This document shows, piece by piece, positions 24,819-33,501 of a DNA stretch of 64,000 nt. The translations under genes and the position numbers were made by a program. The stretch covers positions 50,379-114,378 of the forward strand of contig JBBATW010000006.1 in NCBI GenBank assembly GCA_040398585.1, in the 5' to 3' direction. The stretch is from Agreia sp040398585. GTDB lineage: Bacteria; Actinomycetota; Actinomycetes; Actinomycetales; Microbacteriaceae. Within the stretch, counting starts at the first letter, position 1. The number at the start of each line of letters is the position of its first letter. The notes beneath the pieces are model-generated. The model did not search any database, was not told where the DNA came from, and was given only the letters and a program-made list of their open reading frames with translations.

Positions 24819-25586
24819 CTAGCGCCGAGCGGTGAGGATCTGCGGTCCGGTCTCGGTGATTGCGACTGTGTGCTCCATGTGGGCGCCCCGCGAGCCGTCG
24901 GCGCTGCGCAGTGTCCAACCGTCATTGTCCGTGAAGAGCTTGTCGGTCGTGGCGAGGAACCAGGGCTCAATGGCGATCACAAGCCCGGCTCGGAGCGGCA
25001 GTCCGCGCCCGGCCCGGCCCATGTTCGGCACGTGCGGGTCACCGTGCATCGTTCGACCGACGCCATGGCCGCCGAAGTCGGTGTTGACCGAGTAACCGGA
25101 TGCGCTTGCGATCTCGCCGATGGCCGCTGAGATGTCACCGAGGCGGCCTCCCGGCTGGGCGGCCGCGATGCCGGCATCGAGGGCGCGGGTGGCGACGTCG
25201 ATTAGGCGGAGGTCTTCCTCGCGGGGGGTACCGACGATCACGCTGAGGGCTGAGTCTGCAACCCAGCCGTCGACGGATACGGCGAAGTCGAGGCTGAGTA
25301 GGTCGCCGTCGCGGAGCGCATAGTCGTGGGGGAGCCCGTGCAACACCGCATCGTTCACGGAGGTACACAGAACCTTGCCGAAGGGGCTCGCACCGAACGA
25401 GGGGTGGTAGTCGAGGTAGCAGGACTCAGCGCCCTGAGCCCTGATCATCTCGTGGGCCAGCGCGTCGAGTTTCAGGAGGTTCATGCCGACGGTGACCCGT
25501 TTGCTCAGCTCGGTCAGCACGTCGGCGACGAACTGCCCCGCCGGTCGCATCTCGTCGATTTCCTTGGGCGTGCGCAGCTCTATCAT
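24819..25586 (-). CDS. map: Type I methionine aminopeptidase
   Basis: Removes the initiator methionine from new proteins. The 255-residue enzyme has the dinuclear metal ligands in order: Asp in SLDFAVSVDG, Asp in WVADSA, His in FGGHGVG, Glu in AIEPW and Glu in HMEHTVAI. No N-terminal SH3-binding or zinc extension. It lies 32 bp upstream of the fur operator and runs in the same direction. A second, core-located map usually sits in the ribosomal S10/spc region in this group, so this may be a paralogue; that cannot be tested here. Confidence 0.95.
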   Translation of the reverse strand: MIELRTPKEIDEMRPAGQFVADVLTELSKRVTVGMNLLKLDALAHEMIRAQGAESCYLDYHPSFGASPFGKVLCTSVNDAVLHGLPHDYALRDGDLLSLDFAVSVDGWVADSALSVIVGTPREEDLRLIDVATRALDAGIAAAQPGGRLGDISAAIGEIASASGYSVNTDFGGHGVGRTMHGDPHVPNMGRAGRGLPLRAGLVIAIEPWFLATTDKLFTDNDGWTLRSADGSRGAHMEHTVAITETGPQILTARR

Positions 25587-25667
25587 TTTTCTATTCTGCC
25601 GCGTCAGGTTCGCTCCCGGCGCACACGGAATCAGTCAACTCTCCGGGAACTTACCGACAGACGCTTC

Positions 25668-25673
25668 TAAACT
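25668..25673 (+). promoter_or_regulatory. Probable -10 box of the 25680 gene (leaderless)
   Basis: TAAACT is followed by exactly 6 nt and the GTG start at 25680. Confidence 0.45.
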
Positions 25674-25679
25674 GGCAGG

Positions 25680-26186
25680 GTGATCATCCGTCGGGCATTT
25701 TATTTAGCGCTCTTCCCCGCTGCCGCCGTGCTGCCCGCATGGCTGCTCGTGGGCTGGGCGCTCTTCGGCGGTGGCGGCTGGGCGCTGCTCGGCGTGATGC
25801 TGGGATCACTCGCCCTCTTTGTCGCCATGGTGGCCACATCCGCTGTGATAATCGTCCGCGCCACGGTGCGAGCCGAGCGCGCCGTCTCCTGGCCGGATGT
25901 CGGGCTTCAGCTCCTGAATTACGCAGCGATCGCGGCGCTGGGCTTCTTCCCGCCCGTGGGCTCGGCTCTCGTGGTCCTCGTCATCCTGCTGTCTATCGGA
26001 ACGTTCTGGACCGTCGCGTGGGAGCTCTTCACCGATGCCCGGCGGCGGATGCGGCGGGCGTTCGCGGGCTTTGAGGCGAACGGTCAGGCCGACATCCCCG
26101 GCAGCCGAGCGGATGGCGAGTACATCGTCATCGAGACGAGTACGAGGGCCACCCCCACCACCAAGGACCCAGACGGCGGCAACTGA
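25680..26186 (+). CDS. Small integral membrane protein of unknown function
   Basis: A 168-residue protein with about four hydrophobic helices: roughly 5-27, 34-58, 76-95 and 97-118. A basic stretch (TDARRRMRRAF) and a polar C-terminal tail follow. I do not recognise a family with confidence. GTG 25680 is chosen because TAAACT lies 6 nt upstream. It sits alone between the divergent map gene and rplS. Codon use and GC look like those of its neighbours, so it is probably a real chromosomal gene. Confidence 0.6.
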   Translation: MIIRRAFYLALFPAAAVLPAWLLVGWALFGGGGWALLGVMLGSLALFVAMVATSAVIIVRATVRAERAVSWPDVGLQLLNYAAIAALGFFPPVGSALVVLVILLSIGTFWTVAWELFTDARRRMRRAFAGFEANGQADIPGSRADGEYIVIETSTRATPTTKDPDGGN

Positions 26187-26218
26187 GTCGTCCTGCCGCA
26201 ACCGATAGGGCCCGCCGA

Positions 26219-26248
26219 TTGTGGCAAAGGGGCCGGGTGTGACACAAT
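26219..26248 (+). promoter_or_regulatory. Candidate rplS promoter
   Basis: TTGTGG (26219-26224) and CACAAT (26243-26248) are 18 bp apart, which would give a leader of about 110 nt before rplS. A promoter here is needed because rplS is no longer next to trmD. Confidence 0.35.
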
Positions 26249-26365
26249 TACCGACTGTGCCTCGGCCAGGTTCTGCCACAGGGGAACCAGCTAGCAGCGG
26301 GCACAACTTCCATTCTTACCTTTATCCCGCATTCGACCTGTGGCGGTTGCAGAGAGCGAAACATC

Positions 26366-26716
26366 ATGAGCCACATTCTCGACGCGGTTGACGCGTCTTC
26401 CCTTCGTACCGACGTCCCGGACTTCCGCGCCGGCGACAACGTCAAGGTGCACGTGAACATCATCGAAGGTACGCGCTCGCGCGTGCAGGTCTTCCAGGGT
26501 GTCGTCATCGGCCGTTCCGGCGAGGGCGTTCGCGAGACCTTCTGCGTACGCAAGATCAGCTTCCAGGTCGGCGTCGAACGAACCTTCCCGGTTCACTCCC
26601 CGATCATCGATCACATCGAGATCGTCACCCGCGGTGACGTTCGTCGCGCCAAGCTGTACTACCTGCGCGACCTGCGTGGCAAGAAGGCCAAGATCAAGGA
26701 GAAGCGCTTCGCGTAA
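26366..26716 (+). CDS. rplS: 50S ribosomal protein bL19
   Basis: bL19 sits at the 30S-50S interface. The 116-residue protein shows the family pattern: DFRAGDNVKVHVNIIEG, RVQVFQGVVIGR, VRETFCVRKIS and the C-terminal RAKLYYLRDLRGKKAKIKEKR. In most Actinobacteria trmD, rplS, lepB and rnhB run together; here about 5.8 kb of pigment, catalase and aminopeptidase genes separate trmD from rplS. Confidence 0.97.
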   Translation: MSHILDAVDASSLRTDVPDFRAGDNVKVHVNIIEGTRSRVQVFQGVVIGRSGEGVRETFCVRKISFQVGVERTFPVHSPIIDHIEIVTRGDVRRAKLYYLRDLRGKKAKIKEKRFA

Positions 26717-26735
26717 AGCGCTCTGCTGATTGCCC

Positions 26736-26771
26736 CTGAGCTCCGTGTCAGTTATATGACAGGGAGCTCAG
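26736..26771 (+). terminator. Hairpin terminator after rplS
   Basis: CTGAGCTCC (26736-26744) pairs with GGAGCTCAG (26763-26771), and TGTCA with TGACA inside, 20 nt after the rplS stop. Strong stem, no long T-run. Confidence 0.6.
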
Positions 26772-26790
26772 GCCGTTAAGCTTCACTTCG

Positions 26791-26802
26791 TCAGGCCATA
26801 GC
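26791..26802. repeat. Possible half copy of the glgP-glgX palindrome
   Basis: TCAGGCCATAGC is identical to 12 bases within the left arm of the 52871-52937 palindrome, again in an intergenic gap. No matching right arm is present here, so this may be a remnant or chance. Confidence 0.25.
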
Positions 26803-26861
26803 GGCTTCAGCTGGCGGAGCACAGTACTTTGCACCAGAACGGCCACGGGAAAAAGGACGGC

Positions 26862-27575
26862 ATGACGGAACGGCGCAGAAGGTCACGAGGAGTCTCGCTC
26901 TTCATCAGGGACATCATCGTAATCTTCCTAGTGGCGGTTCTCGCCTCGGTTCTGATCAAGACCTTCCTGGTCCGATCGTTCTACATCCCCTCCGGGTCGA
27001 TGCAGAACACGCTCCAGATCAACGATCGCATTCTCGTAAACGAGCTCGAGCCGGCGATCTTCCCGATCCAACGCGGTGACGTTGTCGTCTTCTCCGACCC
27101 GGGCGGCTGGCTGCCGGCAACGGTGCCGTTGCCCAAGAACCCCATCGTCGCGGCCACTGACTGGATCTTCGAGACCGTCGGGCTGTCGGCGAATGACAGC
27201 AACGATCACCTCATCAAGCGTGTCATCGGCCTGCCAGGGGACCACATCACCTGCTGCAGTGCCCTAGGGGAAAGGATGTCAGTGAACGGGGTTCCGATCG
27301 ACGAGCCATACATCCTGCTGCCGGCCGGTCAGACCGCGGTGTCGGGCAAGGCGTTCGACGTCACTGTCCCGGCGGGCTCACTGTGGGTAATGGGAGACAA
27401 CCGCTACAACTCGGCCGACTCACGCTATAACCAGGACAAGCCGGGCGGCGGATTCGTGCCGATCAATAACGTCGTCGGGCGTGCCCTCTGGATCACCTGG
27501 CCGATCGAGCGCTGGAGTTGGCTCGACAACTTCGAGAGCGTCTACGTGAGTGTTCCCGCGGCGGGTACCCCATAG
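26862..27575 (+). CDS. lepB: Signal peptidase I
   Basis: Cuts signal peptides from exported proteins. The 237-residue membrane protein has an N-terminal basic tract and one transmembrane helix (about 14-35), then the catalytic Ser46 in SGSMQ, the general base Lys119 in LIKRVIGLPGD, and the late box GDNRYNSADSR. I start at ATG 26862, preceded by AAAAAGGA; a TTG frame extends to 26829. rnhB begins 15 nt after its stop. Confidence 0.96.
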   Translation: MTERRRRSRGVSLFIRDIIVIFLVAVLASVLIKTFLVRSFYIPSGSMQNTLQINDRILVNELEPAIFPIQRGDVVVFSDPGGWLPATVPLPKNPIVAATDWIFETVGLSANDSNDHLIKRVIGLPGDHITCCSALGERMSVNGVPIDEPYILLPAGQTAVSGKAFDVTVPAGSLWVMGDNRYNSADSRYNQDKPGGGFVPINNVVGRALWITWPIERWSWLDNFESVYVSVPAAGTP

Positions 27576-27589
27576 CCGCAGCCCGTGCT

Positions 27590-28228
27590 GTGCCTTCGCT
27601 CGATGTGGAGCGCGAGCTCGGACGTGACGGCACCCACCTCGTCATCGGCATCGACGAGGTCGGCCGTGGTGCCCTTGCCGGCCCCGTCGCGGTGGGCCTC
27701 TGCGTGATTGTCGCCGACACCGTGGAACCCTTTCCTGAGGGTCTTCGCGATTCGAAGCTGCTCTCGGAGCCTGCCCGGGAGCGAATCGCCCCTCTGGCCG
27801 GCGCGTGGGCTCTGGACTGGTCGGTGGGCCTGGCCGACGCGGGCGAGGTCGACAGCCTCGGAATCATCGCGTGTCTCGGCCTCGCAGCCAGGCGGGCCCT
27901 GATCGAGTTGCACGGCAGGGGCGTCGACATCACGAACGCCGCCATTCTGCTGGATGGCAGTCACGACTGGCTGAACCCCGCTCTGAATTCGCCGCTCCGG
28001 GTGTCGACGCGGGTGAAAGCCGACCGCGACTGCGCGTCGGTGGCGGCGGCATCCGTTCTGGCCAAGGTCTACCGGGACAGGATCATGATCGAGCGCGACC
28101 GGATGACGCCCGGCTACGGCTGGGCGAGCAACAAAGGGTATGGCAGTCTCGCGCATCTCGCGGCGATCGCGGAGCTGGGAGCTACTGACTTTCATCGTCG
28201 GTCCTGGCTGAAAGAGCCCGACGCATAG
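27590..28228 (+). CDS. rnhB: Ribonuclease HII
   Basis: Removes ribonucleotides from DNA and RNA-DNA hybrids. The 212-residue protein has the active-site Asp22-Glu23 in GIDEVGRG, the Asp of LRDSKLL, and the KADRDCASVAAASVLAKVYRD block. GTG 27590 gives the usual length and follows lepB by 15 nt. The frame stays open upstream inside lepB, but that extension looks spurious. Confidence 0.93.
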   Translation: MPSLDVERELGRDGTHLVIGIDEVGRGALAGPVAVGLCVIVADTVEPFPEGLRDSKLLSEPARERIAPLAGAWALDWSVGLADAGEVDSLGIIACLGLAARRALIELHGRGVDITNAAILLDGSHDWLNPALNSPLRVSTRVKADRDCASVAAASVLAKVYRDRIMIERDRMTPGYGWASNKGYGSLAHLAAIAELGATDFHRRSWLKEPDA

Positions 28229-28231
28229 ACT
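28226..28231 (+). promoter_or_regulatory. Possible -10 box of the DUF2469 gene
   Basis: TAGACT overlaps the rnhB stop and lies 9 nt before the ATG at 28241. Confidence 0.3.
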
Positions 28232-28240
28232 GATCGCACC

Positions 28241-28564
28241 ATGGAAGATGATGACATCGAGGACTACGACCGCGAGGTCGAGCTTGCGCTCTACCGCGAG
28301 TACCGGGACGTAGTTTCGCAGTTCAAGTACGTAGTCGAGACCGAGCGCAGGTTTTACCTGGCCAACGATGTCGACCTTGTTCGTCGCGACACCGAACACG
28401 ATTTCTACTTCGAACTCACGATGACCGATGTCTGGGTGTGGGACGTGTACCGCAGCGACCGCTTCGTGAAGTCCGTGCGCGTTCTGACCTTCAAAGACGT
28501 CAACGTCGAGGAACTCTCGACCAAGGACTTCGAACTGCCCAAGGAACTCGCGCTCGACGAGTAG
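28241..28564 (+). CDS. DUF2469 family protein, conserved in Actinobacteria
   Basis: A 107-residue acidic, soluble protein of unknown function. It is found almost only in Actinobacteria and nearly always downstream of rnhB, as here. The pattern EDYDREVELALYREYRDVV, RFYLANDV and the Trp-rich WVWDVYRSDRFVKSVRV are typical. No catalytic motif is visible. The gap to yraN (113 bp) holds no gene. Confidence 0.88.
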   Translation: MEDDDIEDYDREVELALYREYRDVVSQFKYVVETERRFYLANDVDLVRRDTEHDFYFELTMTDVWVWDVYRSDRFVKSVRVLTFKDVNVEELSTKDFELPKELALDE

Positions 28565-28677
28565 GCGTGGGGTCCCCTCCGGTAAAGCCTGCCCACCCGC
28601 CCTTTGTCCACCGCCGCTGGATGACCACGGTTTCCGCCTGACTTTCTGACCCACCCTCTTTCTAGGAGGTGTGGCAG

Positions 28678-29034
28678 GTGAAGGCTAAAGACTTATTGGG
28701 AAGGCGCGGCGAGCTTCTGGCCGTGGAGTATCTGGCAGGCGCCGGCTTGATTGTGCTCGAGCGCAACTGGCGTTGTGCAGAGGGCGAGATCGACATAGTC
28801 GCCCTCGAGGGCGACGTAACGGTCTTTGTCGAGGTAAAGACGAGGTCCAGCGTCGCCTATGGGCACCCGCTCGAGGCTATTACGGTCGCCAAGATGGCGA
28901 GGCTTCGTCGCCTCGCCGGATGCTGGTGCGCGGTTCACGAGCCGGCTGCCCGCAGGATTCGAATCGACGCCGTCGGGATAGTTGCGCCCTATAACGGCGC
29001 TCCGGCCATCGAGCATGTCAGGGACATCTTCTGA
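28678..29034 (+). CDS. UPF0102 / YraN family nuclease-fold protein
   Basis: A 118-residue protein with a restriction-endonuclease-like fold; the role is not settled, and it is usually next to yifB and dprA. The core GEIDIVALEGDVTVFVEVKTR contains the Asp and Glu-x-Lys of the PD-(D/E)xK pattern. I choose GTG 28678 because AGGAGG (28664-28669) sits 8 nt upstream; the earlier GTG at 28669 would overlap the ribosome site. The stop overlaps the yifB ATG by one base. Confidence 0.88.
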   Translation: MKAKDLLGRRGELLAVEYLAGAGLIVLERNWRCAEGEIDIVALEGDVTVFVEVKTRSSVAYGHPLEAITVAKMARLRRLAGCWCAVHEPAARRIRIDAVGIVAPYNGAPAIEHVRDIF

Positions 29035-30575
29035 TGCTCGGGCGCACCTATGCGGTGGCGATGCTCGGCCTGACCGGCGCGATCGTCGAGGTCGAGGCCG
29101 ACATCGCCAGCGGACTGCCCTCGTTCACCATCATCGGTTTGCCCGACACCGCACTCTCCAACGCCCGGGAGCGGGTGCGGGCGGCTACGACGAACGCGGG
29201 GTGCCCGCTGCCGTCAAAGAAGTTCACCGTCAACCTGTCTCCTGCGGCCCTGCCCAAGTTCGGTCCGGCCTTCGATCTGGCCATCGCCGTGGCGCTGCTG
29301 GCGGCCGGCGGCAGCATTGACCCGCGGTCTATCGAGGAAGTCGTGCATCTCGGCGAGCTCGGCCTAGACGGCAGGCTTCGTCCGACGGCAGGAATTCTTC
29401 CTGCCGTTGCCGCAGCCCAGCGACTAGGGTACGAACGCATCATGGTGCCGGCGGGCAACGCCGAGGAAGCAGGCCTGGTTCCGGGTATCACCATCGTTCC
29501 CGTGAGCTCGATCCGAGAGGCCGCTATCTATCACGGTGGCAAGTTCGCCCCGGAAACTGTGGAGCCGGTGACGTTGCCGGCAGAACCTGACTCCGACACG
29601 GCGGCGCTGGAGCTGGCCGATGTGGTCGGCAACCCCGACGCGGTCGAGGCTCTCGTTGTTGCAGCCGCGGGCGGCCACCATCTGTTCCTGCTGGGGCCTC
29701 CCGGATCGGGCAAAACGATGCTCGCCGCGAGGTTACCGGGGCTGTTACCCGACCTCGACGTCTTGGCGGCGCTTGAGGTGAGCTCCCTGCGCTCTCTCGC
29801 CGGGGAGTCGGTCGGTTCTGCGCTGATTACCAGGCCACCGCTGGAGAGTCCGCACCACACGGCCACGGCTGCCGCCCTTATCGGCGGTGGCAGCCGGCAG
29901 ATTCGGCCCGGGGCGGCGGCCCGGGCCTCGCACGGCGTGCTCTTCATGGACGAGGCGCCTGAGTTTCCCTCCGCTGTGCTCGACGCGTTGCGGCAGCCCC
30001 TCGAGTCGGGCATCATCAGCATCCACCGGGCCAACGCCACAGCGCACTTTCCCGGAACTTTTCAGCTTGTCCTCGCTGCGAATCCCTGTCCATGCGGCCA
30101 GTACGGCGCGAAAGACACCGAGTGCACCTGCACGCCCAATACGAGGCGTCGCTACCTCGGCAAGATCTCCGGCCCGCTGATGGACCGCATCGATATCCAG
30201 CTCAACATCCGCCGGGTTACCGCAGCAGAACTTCGCCTCTCCGACGAGCCGGGCAGCATGCCTCGGCTGACCACGGCCAGCGCACGGGCCAAGGTGGTGG
30301 CCGCCCGAGCACGAGCGGCACATCGTCTCAAGGACACCCCGTGGCTCCTGAACTCCCAAGTGCCAGGTTCGTGGCTGCGTACCGGGCCGCTGCGTCTTGA
30401 CCGGGCTACGACCAGCGGTCTCGATCGAGCGCTTGAGCGGGGCGGACTGACCATGCGCGGCTACGACCGCGTCTTGAGAGTGTCCTGGACGGTTGCCGAT
30501 TTGGCCGGCGTAGCAAGGCCCACCATCGAGCATGTTGGGCGTGCTCTCTACCTCAGAAAGTCACTACTGACATGA
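29034..30575 (+). CDS. YifB/ComM-family magnesium chelatase-like AAA+ ATPase
   Basis: A 513-residue hexameric-type ATPase; ComM in other bacteria is a branch-migration helicase used in natural transformation. It has an N-terminal Lon-like ribosomal-S5 fold domain (residues 1-165), the linker, then Walker A GPPGSGKT (221-228), Walker B in GVLFMDEAPEF, and the cysteine-rich NPCPCGQYGAKDTECTC. A C-terminal Mg-chelatase domain ends with GRALYLRK. It is coupled to yraN upstream and dprA downstream by overlapping codons. Confidence 0.94.
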   Translation: MLGRTYAVAMLGLTGAIVEVEADIASGLPSFTIIGLPDTALSNARERVRAATTNAGCPLPSKKFTVNLSPAALPKFGPAFDLAIAVALLAAGGSIDPRSIEEVVHLGELGLDGRLRPTAGILPAVAAAQRLGYERIMVPAGNAEEAGLVPGITIVPVSSIREAAIYHGGKFAPETVEPVTLPAEPDSDTAALELADVVGNPDAVEALVVAAAGGHHLFLLGPPGSGKTMLAARLPGLLPDLDVLAALEVSSLRSLAGESVGSALITRPPLESPHHTATAAALIGGGSRQIRPGAAARASHGVLFMDEAPEFPSAVLDALRQPLESGIISIHRANATAHFPGTFQLVLAANPCPCGQYGAKDTECTCTPNTRRRYLGKISGPLMDRIDIQLNIRRVTAAELRLSDEPGSMPRLTTASARAKVVAARARAAHRLKDTPWLLNSQVPGSWLRTGPLRLDRATTSGLDRALERGGLTMRGYDRVLRVSWTVADLAGVARPTIEHVGRALYLRKSLLT

Positions 30576-31810
30576 CAACTCTCGGCTTGGAAGACTCTCT
30601 CGTACTAGCGCTTGCCCGCGGGGTGGCTGATCCGGGTGAGGCGGAGCCGGAAACGCTTGACTGGGCGGCGGATATCTTCGCCCGGGCGTCTTGGACCGGG
30701 ATCGCCGAGCCCGGCGACGCGTTGGCCGGGCACCTTGTCTCCTCCTTGGGAGCGGGTATGGCACTGGCCTCTCTCGTGGAGGCGTGGCCGGTCACCCGCC
30801 TCATTCACAGCCTCGGGGCCGCGAGAGCAGAATCGGTTCAGCCGCGCGAGCTGGAGGCTGCGCTGGAGCGTTGGCGGCCGCGGCTTGTATCAGGTGCGGC
30901 CATCACGAGCCTTCGCCAGGCCGCACGGCTCTCCGTCCGGATGCTTCGCCCGGGTGATGGTGATTGGCCAACTGGCCTCGGTGATCTGGGCATACACGGG
31001 CCGATCGCCCTCTGGGCGCGGGGTCCCGGGGCTGCGCTCAAGGGCCTTGCCCGGTCTGTGGCATTGGTCGGTGCCAGGGCTGCGACGGGCTATGGCGAGC
31101 ACATGGCGTTGGAGTTCTCGGCGGGCCTCTGCGATCGCGGGTACTCCGTGGTCTCGGGCGCGGCCTACGGAATAGACGGTATGGCCCACCGGGCCGCGCT
31201 GGCCAGCGGCGGGCTGACCGTGGCCTTTCTTGCCGGTGGCGTCGATCGGTTCTATCCGAGCGGGCACGACGCCCTACTCACCCGAATCAGCCAGGTCGGC
31301 ACTGTCCTCTCCGAGTTGCCGCTGGGCTCGCCGCCGACGAAATGGCGCTTCCTGCAACGCAATCGTCTGATTGCCGCGGCAACATCGGGCACTGTCGTCA
31401 TCGAGGCAGGGCATCGCTCCGGCTCGCTGAACACCGCGGGTCACGCGGCGGCCCTGGGGCGGCCGCTCGGGGCTGTGCCCGGGCCCGTCACATCTCCCGC
31501 GTCTGCCGGATGCCATCGGCTGCTCCGGGAGTTCGACGCGGTGTGTGTCACCTCCGCCGATGAGGTGGTCGAGCTACTGGGGTCGATGGCCACCACAAGC
31601 GGTGAGACGACACCGGGGAGTGAGCCCCTCGAGCTGAGGGTTCCCGAGGCGATACGGGTGCTCGACGCTCTGAGCAAGCGGTCAAAGCGTGGCGCCTCCG
31701 ATGTCGCTCGCAGGGCGGGGTTGTCTGTTCCCGTTACCGAGGCCATGCTCGGCCTGCTGCAGCTCGACGGCGCAGCCCAGGAGGCTGACGCAGGGTGGAC
31801 GAAGAAGTAA
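30572..31810 (+). CDS. dprA: DNA processing protein DprA
   Basis: DprA loads RecA onto incoming single-stranded DNA. The 412-residue protein has the Rossmann-like core (SVALVGARAATGYGEHMA, VVSGAAYGIDGMAHRAAL, VAFLAGGVDRFYPSGH, PPTKWRFLQRNRLIAA, VIEAGHRSGSLNTAGHA). A C-terminal winged-helix-like segment (PEAIRVLDALSKRSKRGASDVA) follows. ATG 30572 overlaps the yifB stop. With yifB this hints at DNA uptake or repair functions, though no com genes are in the window. Confidence 0.95.
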   Translation: MTTLGLEDSLVLALARGVADPGEAEPETLDWAADIFARASWTGIAEPGDALAGHLVSSLGAGMALASLVEAWPVTRLIHSLGAARAESVQPRELEAALERWRPRLVSGAAITSLRQAARLSVRMLRPGDGDWPTGLGDLGIHGPIALWARGPGAALKGLARSVALVGARAATGYGEHMALEFSAGLCDRGYSVVSGAAYGIDGMAHRAALASGGLTVAFLAGGVDRFYPSGHDALLTRISQVGTVLSELPLGSPPTKWRFLQRNRLIAAATSGTVVIEAGHRSGSLNTAGHAAALGRPLGAVPGPVTSPASAGCHRLLREFDAVCVTSADEVVELLGSMATTSGETTPGSEPLELRVPEAIRVLDALSKRSKRGASDVARRAGLSVPVTEAMLGLLQLDGAAQEADAGWTKK

Positions 31811-31880
31811 TCCGGAGCCAGGCCAGGGAGTGACCGTGTGCCGTCAGCGATCGAGGGCCTGACTGGGGCATGCTGGAGCA

Positions 31881-32792
31881 ATGGAACTGGCTCGGGCGAT
31901 CGCCGATTTTCGCTTGTATCTAGAACTCGAGCGTCGATACTCGGTGCACACCGTCCGGGCCTACTCCTCAGACCTCTCAGCGCTCGCGGAGTTCGCAGGC
32001 GTTCAGGAGGTTCTCGATACGGGGGACCTGTCGCTCGAGTTCTACCGGGACTGGCTGTGGCGCCTGTCCGAGCAGGGACTGTCCAAGTCGACCCTGGCCC
32101 GGCACGCAGCGACGGTGAAGAGCTTTTCGGGCTGGCTCCTGCGGAGCAACGCGTCCGACGCGGATGCCGCCATCCGACTCCGCGCGCCACGGCCTGAGAA
32201 AAGCCTGCCCCGGGTGCTTTCTTTCGACGCGATAGACCGCCTGTTCACCTCTCTTTCCGACCGGGCGATCGCAGGCGACCCCGCGGCCCTCCGGGATCTA
32301 GCGATTGTCGAGCTCCTCTATGCATCCGCACTTCGGGTCTCTGAGCTTGTGGGGATCGACATGGGTGACATCGACTTCGAACGGCGCACCGTGCGGGTCA
32401 TGGGCAAGGGAGCGAAAGAGCGGGTCATTCCCTTCGGACGGCCCGCCGCCGCCGCACTGTGGGGCTACCTCGGTCGTTCCCGGCCGGTCCTCATTTCCCG
32501 TGCGCTGTCGCCCTCGACTGCGGTGTTCGTGGGTGCTCGGGGCGCCCGGCTCGGGGTCCGGGCCGTCTACGCCATCGTCTCAAAGCTCTTGGCGGCCGTG
32601 CCGGGATCAGGTCCCGAAGGCCCCCACGCGTTCCGCCATACCGCGGCGACCCACCTTCTTGACGGCGGAGCCGACCTGCGCGCAGTGCAGGAGATGCTCG
32701 GTCATGCGAGCCTCGCCACGACGCAGATCTACACGCATGTCACCACGGAGAAGCTCCGACAGGCCTATTCGGCGGCACACCCCCGCGCCTAG
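31881..32792 (+). CDS. xerC: Tyrosine recombinase XerC
   Basis: Resolves chromosome dimers with XerD at dif. The 303-residue protein has an N-terminal core-binding SAM-like domain (about 5-95) and the catalytic domain with Arg152 (SALRVSELVG), Lys176 (GKGAKER), His249 and Arg252 (HAFRHTAATH), His275 and nucleophile Tyr284 (LGHASLATTQIYTH). The position after yifB-dprA and before rpsB is the normal actinobacterial site. The end overlaps the convergent M23 gene by 4 bases. Confidence 0.94.
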   Translation: MELARAIADFRLYLELERRYSVHTVRAYSSDLSALAEFAGVQEVLDTGDLSLEFYRDWLWRLSEQGLSKSTLARHAATVKSFSGWLLRSNASDADAAIRLRAPRPEKSLPRVLSFDAIDRLFTSLSDRAIAGDPAALRDLAIVELLYASALRVSELVGIDMGDIDFERRTVRVMGKGAKERVIPFGRPAAAALWGYLGRSRPVLISRALSPSTAVFVGARGARLGVRAVYAIVSKLLAAVPGSGPEGPHAFRHTAATHLLDGGADLRAVQEMLGHASLATTQIYTHVTTEKLRQAYSAAHPRA

Positions 32793-33367
32793 CCGAGGGG
32801 CAGCAGGACAGCTCGGGGTACCTCGCCGATCATCATGAGGGGCGACAGGTACTCGCCATCGAGTCGCACGCCGAAGTGCAGGCAGGCGGCATTGCAGTGA
32901 CCACCCGCATCTACGGCTCCGATGGCCTGACCTGCCGTTACCCGCTGACCTTCCTCAAGGTCGGAGTCGACCGGTTCGAAGCTCGATAGGTAACCTCCCT
33001 CGTGGGCGATCGTGACGACGCCGCGGTCGACGACGCGCCCCGAGAAGTAGATCGTGCCGGTGGCGGGAGCCATGACAGGCGTTCCAACGGACGCCGCGAT
33101 ATCGATGCCGCGGTGGCCTGACGAATACGGCGTGGCCGGGGCTTCGAACGGCCGCTGGATGCTCCGGGGGAAAGCAACCGGCCAGCTCCAAGGGGCCGGA
33201 TTTTCCTGGATTACTGCGTTGACCCCGGTGGCCGCTGTCGCCGCTGGAAGCGTGGCGGTCGCGGGAACGCTGACCAGAACGCCGGCCAGAACGACGGCGA
33301 GAACGATGGCGAGCCGCACCGCTTGGCGAGTGAGAGACGGAGCCGCTGTGGGCTGGACATTCTGCAT
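32789..33367 (-). CDS. M23-family peptidase-like secreted protein with altered HxH motif
   Basis: A 192-residue protein with a signal-peptide-like helix (about 15-38, then PATATL) and a C-terminal LytM-type domain. The first zinc motif is intact (His85, Asp89 in HRGIDI), but the last motif reads CLHFGV, so the first His of HxH is Cys162, with His164 kept. I recall this Cys form from M23-like proteins beside rpsB in other Actinobacteria, so it may be an inherited variant and possibly a non-enzymatic or differently activated domain. Cys158 and Cys162 could form a disulfide. Confidence 0.8.
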   Translation of the reverse strand: MQNVQPTAAPSLTRQAVRLAIVLAVVLAGVLVSVPATATLPAATAATGVNAVIQENPAPWSWPVAFPRSIQRPFEAPATPYSSGHRGIDIAASVGTPVMAPATGTIYFSGRVVDRGVVTIAHEGGYLSSFEPVDSDLEEGQRVTAGQAIGAVDAGGHCNAACLHFGVRLDGEYLSPLMMIGEVPRAVLLPLG

Positions 33368-33501
33368 TCACGAAGCTTCACTCCTGAAGGGTCGAAGTGT
33401 ACCGACATGAATTAAAGCGTGCAGAAACTATATAAGGATCAAGCCGTGGGGGAGCAGTGCGGCCCGACCGGCGACATACCCCCGGTGAAAAGGAGCCAGC
33501 C

